This document shows positions 62,620-64,000 of a stretch of 64,000 bases of DNA, piece after piece. The notes under the pieces are model-generated. The model was given only the letters and a program-made list of their open reading frames with translations. It ran no database searches and had not been told where the DNA came from. This stretch comes from CAZJCK01 sp964544635 (GTDB lineage: Bacteria; Zixibacteria; MSB-5A5; GN15; FEB-12), in assembly GCA_964544635.1 (NCBI GenBank), contig CAZJCK010000006.1, positions 1-64,000 of the forward strand, read 5' to 3'. Within the stretch, counting starts at the first letter, position 1; the number at the start of each line of letters is the position of its first letter. Position numbers and translations under genes: made by a program.

Positions 62620-63357
62620 TTACTTGCCGGTGCTGGCGGAGGCGGCGTCGCCACCCTTTACACGAACCATACGCTTCACCGGAACTGAATAGCGTTGCTG
62701 CTCAAGATTGTCGATCTCAATCGTGAATGATTCGCCAAATTCTTCGGACAGCATACCGTCCTTCACCTTGATCGTCCCTTCAATCGACTCACCTGCCTTC
62801 ACCTTGTTGGGCATGTCAATCGTGAAGCTCTTGTTGTAGTTGTCGACGATCTTAATATTCAGGTCCTGGCCGCCCTGGTTGGTGATCATGAAGCCGGCCT
62901 TGGCCCGCGGCGTGGCGGTAAACTGCGACACATCGACCGGCAACGGCGAGATCTGCAACGGCAGGTCCGACTTCGGATCGGTGATCAGGTTGGCCCAGAA
63001 TTTCATGTAATACTTGTCGGGGCCGGCGTTGGTTTCGATGTACGGGCGCTTGGTGGTGGCGCCACGGAACCGTCCGGAATCAAACTTAATAGTCAACAGC
63101 GTGCTGTCGCCCGGAGCGAGCACCGAGTCCTCGACCGGCGCCTTGGTGCAGCCGCAGCCCGGAACGATCTTGGTAATGCGGAGGGTATCATCCCCCACCG
63201 ACTTAATCACATAGGTATGGCTCAATTCGGCATGTTGCGGCGCTTTGCCGAAATCGAACTCCGGATCGCTGATTTTGACTGCCGGGCCGGCGGTCGCCGA
63301 GACAGCACCGAAGGCTGCCAAAGCCAGAAGGCCGGTAAACAGGAATTTTGCGGTCAT
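62620..63357 (-). CDS. Exported DUF1573 (Ig-like) protein
   Basis: A 245-residue protein. The signal peptide is about 23 residues (MTAKFLFTGLLALAAFGAVSATA). The N-terminal DUF1573-like Ig module holds DFGKAPQHAELSHTYVIKS and a CGC motif in PGCGCTKAP. The rest is a second Ig-like half with GQDLNIKIVDNYNKSF and a final IEIDNLEQQRYSVPVKR strand. The start at 63357 has GGAGGAG upstream. Function is unknown. It lies between the ccm operon and lepB on the same strand. Confidence 0.85.
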   Translation of the reverse strand: MTAKFLFTGLLALAAFGAVSATAGPAVKISDPEFDFGKAPQHAELSHTYVIKSVGDDTLRITKIVPGCGCTKAPVEDSVLAPGDSTLLTIKFDSGRFRGATTKRPYIETNAGPDKYYMKFWANLITDPKSDLPLQISPLPVDVSQFTATPRAKAGFMITNQGGQDLNIKIVDNYNKSFTIDMPNKVKAGESIEGTIKVKDGMLSEEFGESFTIEIDNLEQQRYSVPVKRMVRVKGGDAASASTGK

Positions 63358-63447
63358 TGTCTCCTCCACGCGTATCTGCAGTTGATGGCTATTCGTAATA
63401 CGGACCGATATATGCGGTTATACACCCCGGCCGGAACGCTGGTTCCT

Positions 63448-64000
63448 TTAAGAGATCGGCGAAAACAGTCGATTCCAGCGCACTTTATCGAAGAAATGAA
63501 CGGCATTGTAAATGAACATCCGCGGCACCGACAGCGGATCGGTCAGCTCGACATCGGGCGACGGATGGATATCGTCATTCCACGACCAGTGGATAATCAT
63601 CGCTTTGCCCAATATCAGCTCCCGCTTGACCGGCCCCCAGAACCGTGAATCGTGCGAATTGTCGCGGTTATCTCCCATCATGAAATAGCTTCTTGGCGGG
63701 ACGATAAACGGTCCGAAATTGTCACGGCTGTTGTCGCCGCCGGGACCGCGCGGGATCACCCGTTGCTCGAACTTGGCGTACTCGGGATCAACAAACGGCT
63801 CGCCGTTTACCAGTAACTGCTTGTTGACCACCCGGACGGTGTCTCCGCCGACCGCGACACACCGCTTGATATACTTGGTGGCGCCATCGCGGGGATAAAT
63901 GAAAATCACGACATCCCCCGGCTCCGGATCACGGATGGCCGGAAACTGCCAGTCGATCAGCGGCAATCGGGCGCCGTAAAGGAATTTGTTGGCTAACAGG
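63448..64000 (-). CDS. lepB: Signal peptidase I, C-terminal part (cut by window end)
   Basis: The visible 184 residues are the C-terminal portion of a membrane serine peptidase that removes signal peptides. It contains LPLIDWQFPAIRDPEPGDVVIFIYP, the catalytic-Lys region YIKRCVAVGGDTV and the end box MMGDNRDNSHDSRFWG. The catalytic Ser and N-terminal anchor lie beyond 64000. A 30-residue C-terminal extension (DPLSVPRMFIYNAVHFFDKV) follows. It would process the many secreted proteins encoded here. Confidence 0.93.
   Translation of the reverse strand, partial: LLANKFLYGARLPLIDWQFPAIRDPEPGDVVIFIYPRDGATKYIKRCVAVGGDTVRVVNKQLLVNGEPFVDPEYAKFEQRVIPRGPGGDNSRDNFGPFIVPPRSYFMMGDNRDNSHDSRFWGPVKRELILGKAMIIHWSWNDDIHPSPDVELTDPLSVPRMFIYNAVHFFDKVRWNRLFSPIS

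Noticed and set aside
1..64000. CRISPR arrays, prophage, transposase genes, rRNA and tRNA genes
   Set aside because: None was recognised by eye. Short tRNAs could be missed without a covariance search such as tRNAscan.

Overview
This 64 kb window is GC-rich, gene-dense bacterial DNA. Nearly all of it is coding, most genes have GGAGG-like ribosome binding sites, and several use GTG or TTG starts. Five secreted proteins end in a duplicated dockerin-like, EF-hand-type tail (core D-P-[VI]-D-L ... VDYLFAGG). There is a PFOR, a eukaryote-like citrate synthase, a fused alpha/beta 2-oxoacid dehydrogenase E1, a system I cytochrome c maturation cluster and TonB/ExbBD machinery. Together these suggest a Gram-negative lineage of the FCB group, of the candidate phylum Zixibacteria type. 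This placement is an inference from gene style, not from a marker phylogeny. Ten Ns at 10630-10639 show the sequence is an assembly scaffold.

Layout. 1-450: G-rich tandem repeats and palindromic repeats. 453-3628: FmdB-type zinc ribbon, GlcD-type oxidase and citrate synthase, on the plus strand. 3690-8879 (minus): two histidine kinases, a promoter-to-terminator RNA segment, thioredoxin reductase and the cobalamin adenosyltransferase CobO. 9169-16853 (plus): Rrf2 regulator, dCTP deaminase, pyruvate:ferredoxin oxidoreductase, a secreted beta-propeller and an unknown protein. 16967-36646 (minus): PepA, AroC, HDOD protein, a degenerate hybrid kinase, MiaB, a secreted M1 aminopeptidase, a BACON-like dockerin protein, an unusual Lon, a Ski2-like helicase and a tiny zinc ribbon. 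36957-40848 (plus): two tandem paralogous secreted beta-propellers. 41174-46941 (minus): TPR - membrane protein - ExbB - ExbD - ExbD - TonB operon. 47035-51088 (minus): a small membrane protein, a secreted TonB_C-like protein and the E1 enzyme. 51373-53397 (plus): S9 peptidase. 53560-58375 (minus): two STAS-like paralogs and a cobalamin-riboswitch-controlled BtuB plus BtuG-like pair. 58688-62114 (minus): ccmABCDE plus an aspartyl-protease-like gene. 62620-64000 (minus): DUF1573 protein and a partial signal peptidase I.

Functional themes. Central carbon metabolism combines ferredoxin-linked pyruvate oxidation, the TCA entry step and branched-chain or pyruvate oxidation. B12 is imported at the surface (BtuB with a BtuG-like beta-propeller, riboswitch-controlled) and converted to the coenzyme form (CobO). 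The TonB operon could energise such uptake. The Ccm cluster has the CxxxY form of CcmE and a 37-residue CcmD. The most unusual signalling locus is a kinase-like protein whose DHp histidine is replaced by Asn, next to an HDOD protein that carries a DHp-like histidine but no ATPase domain.
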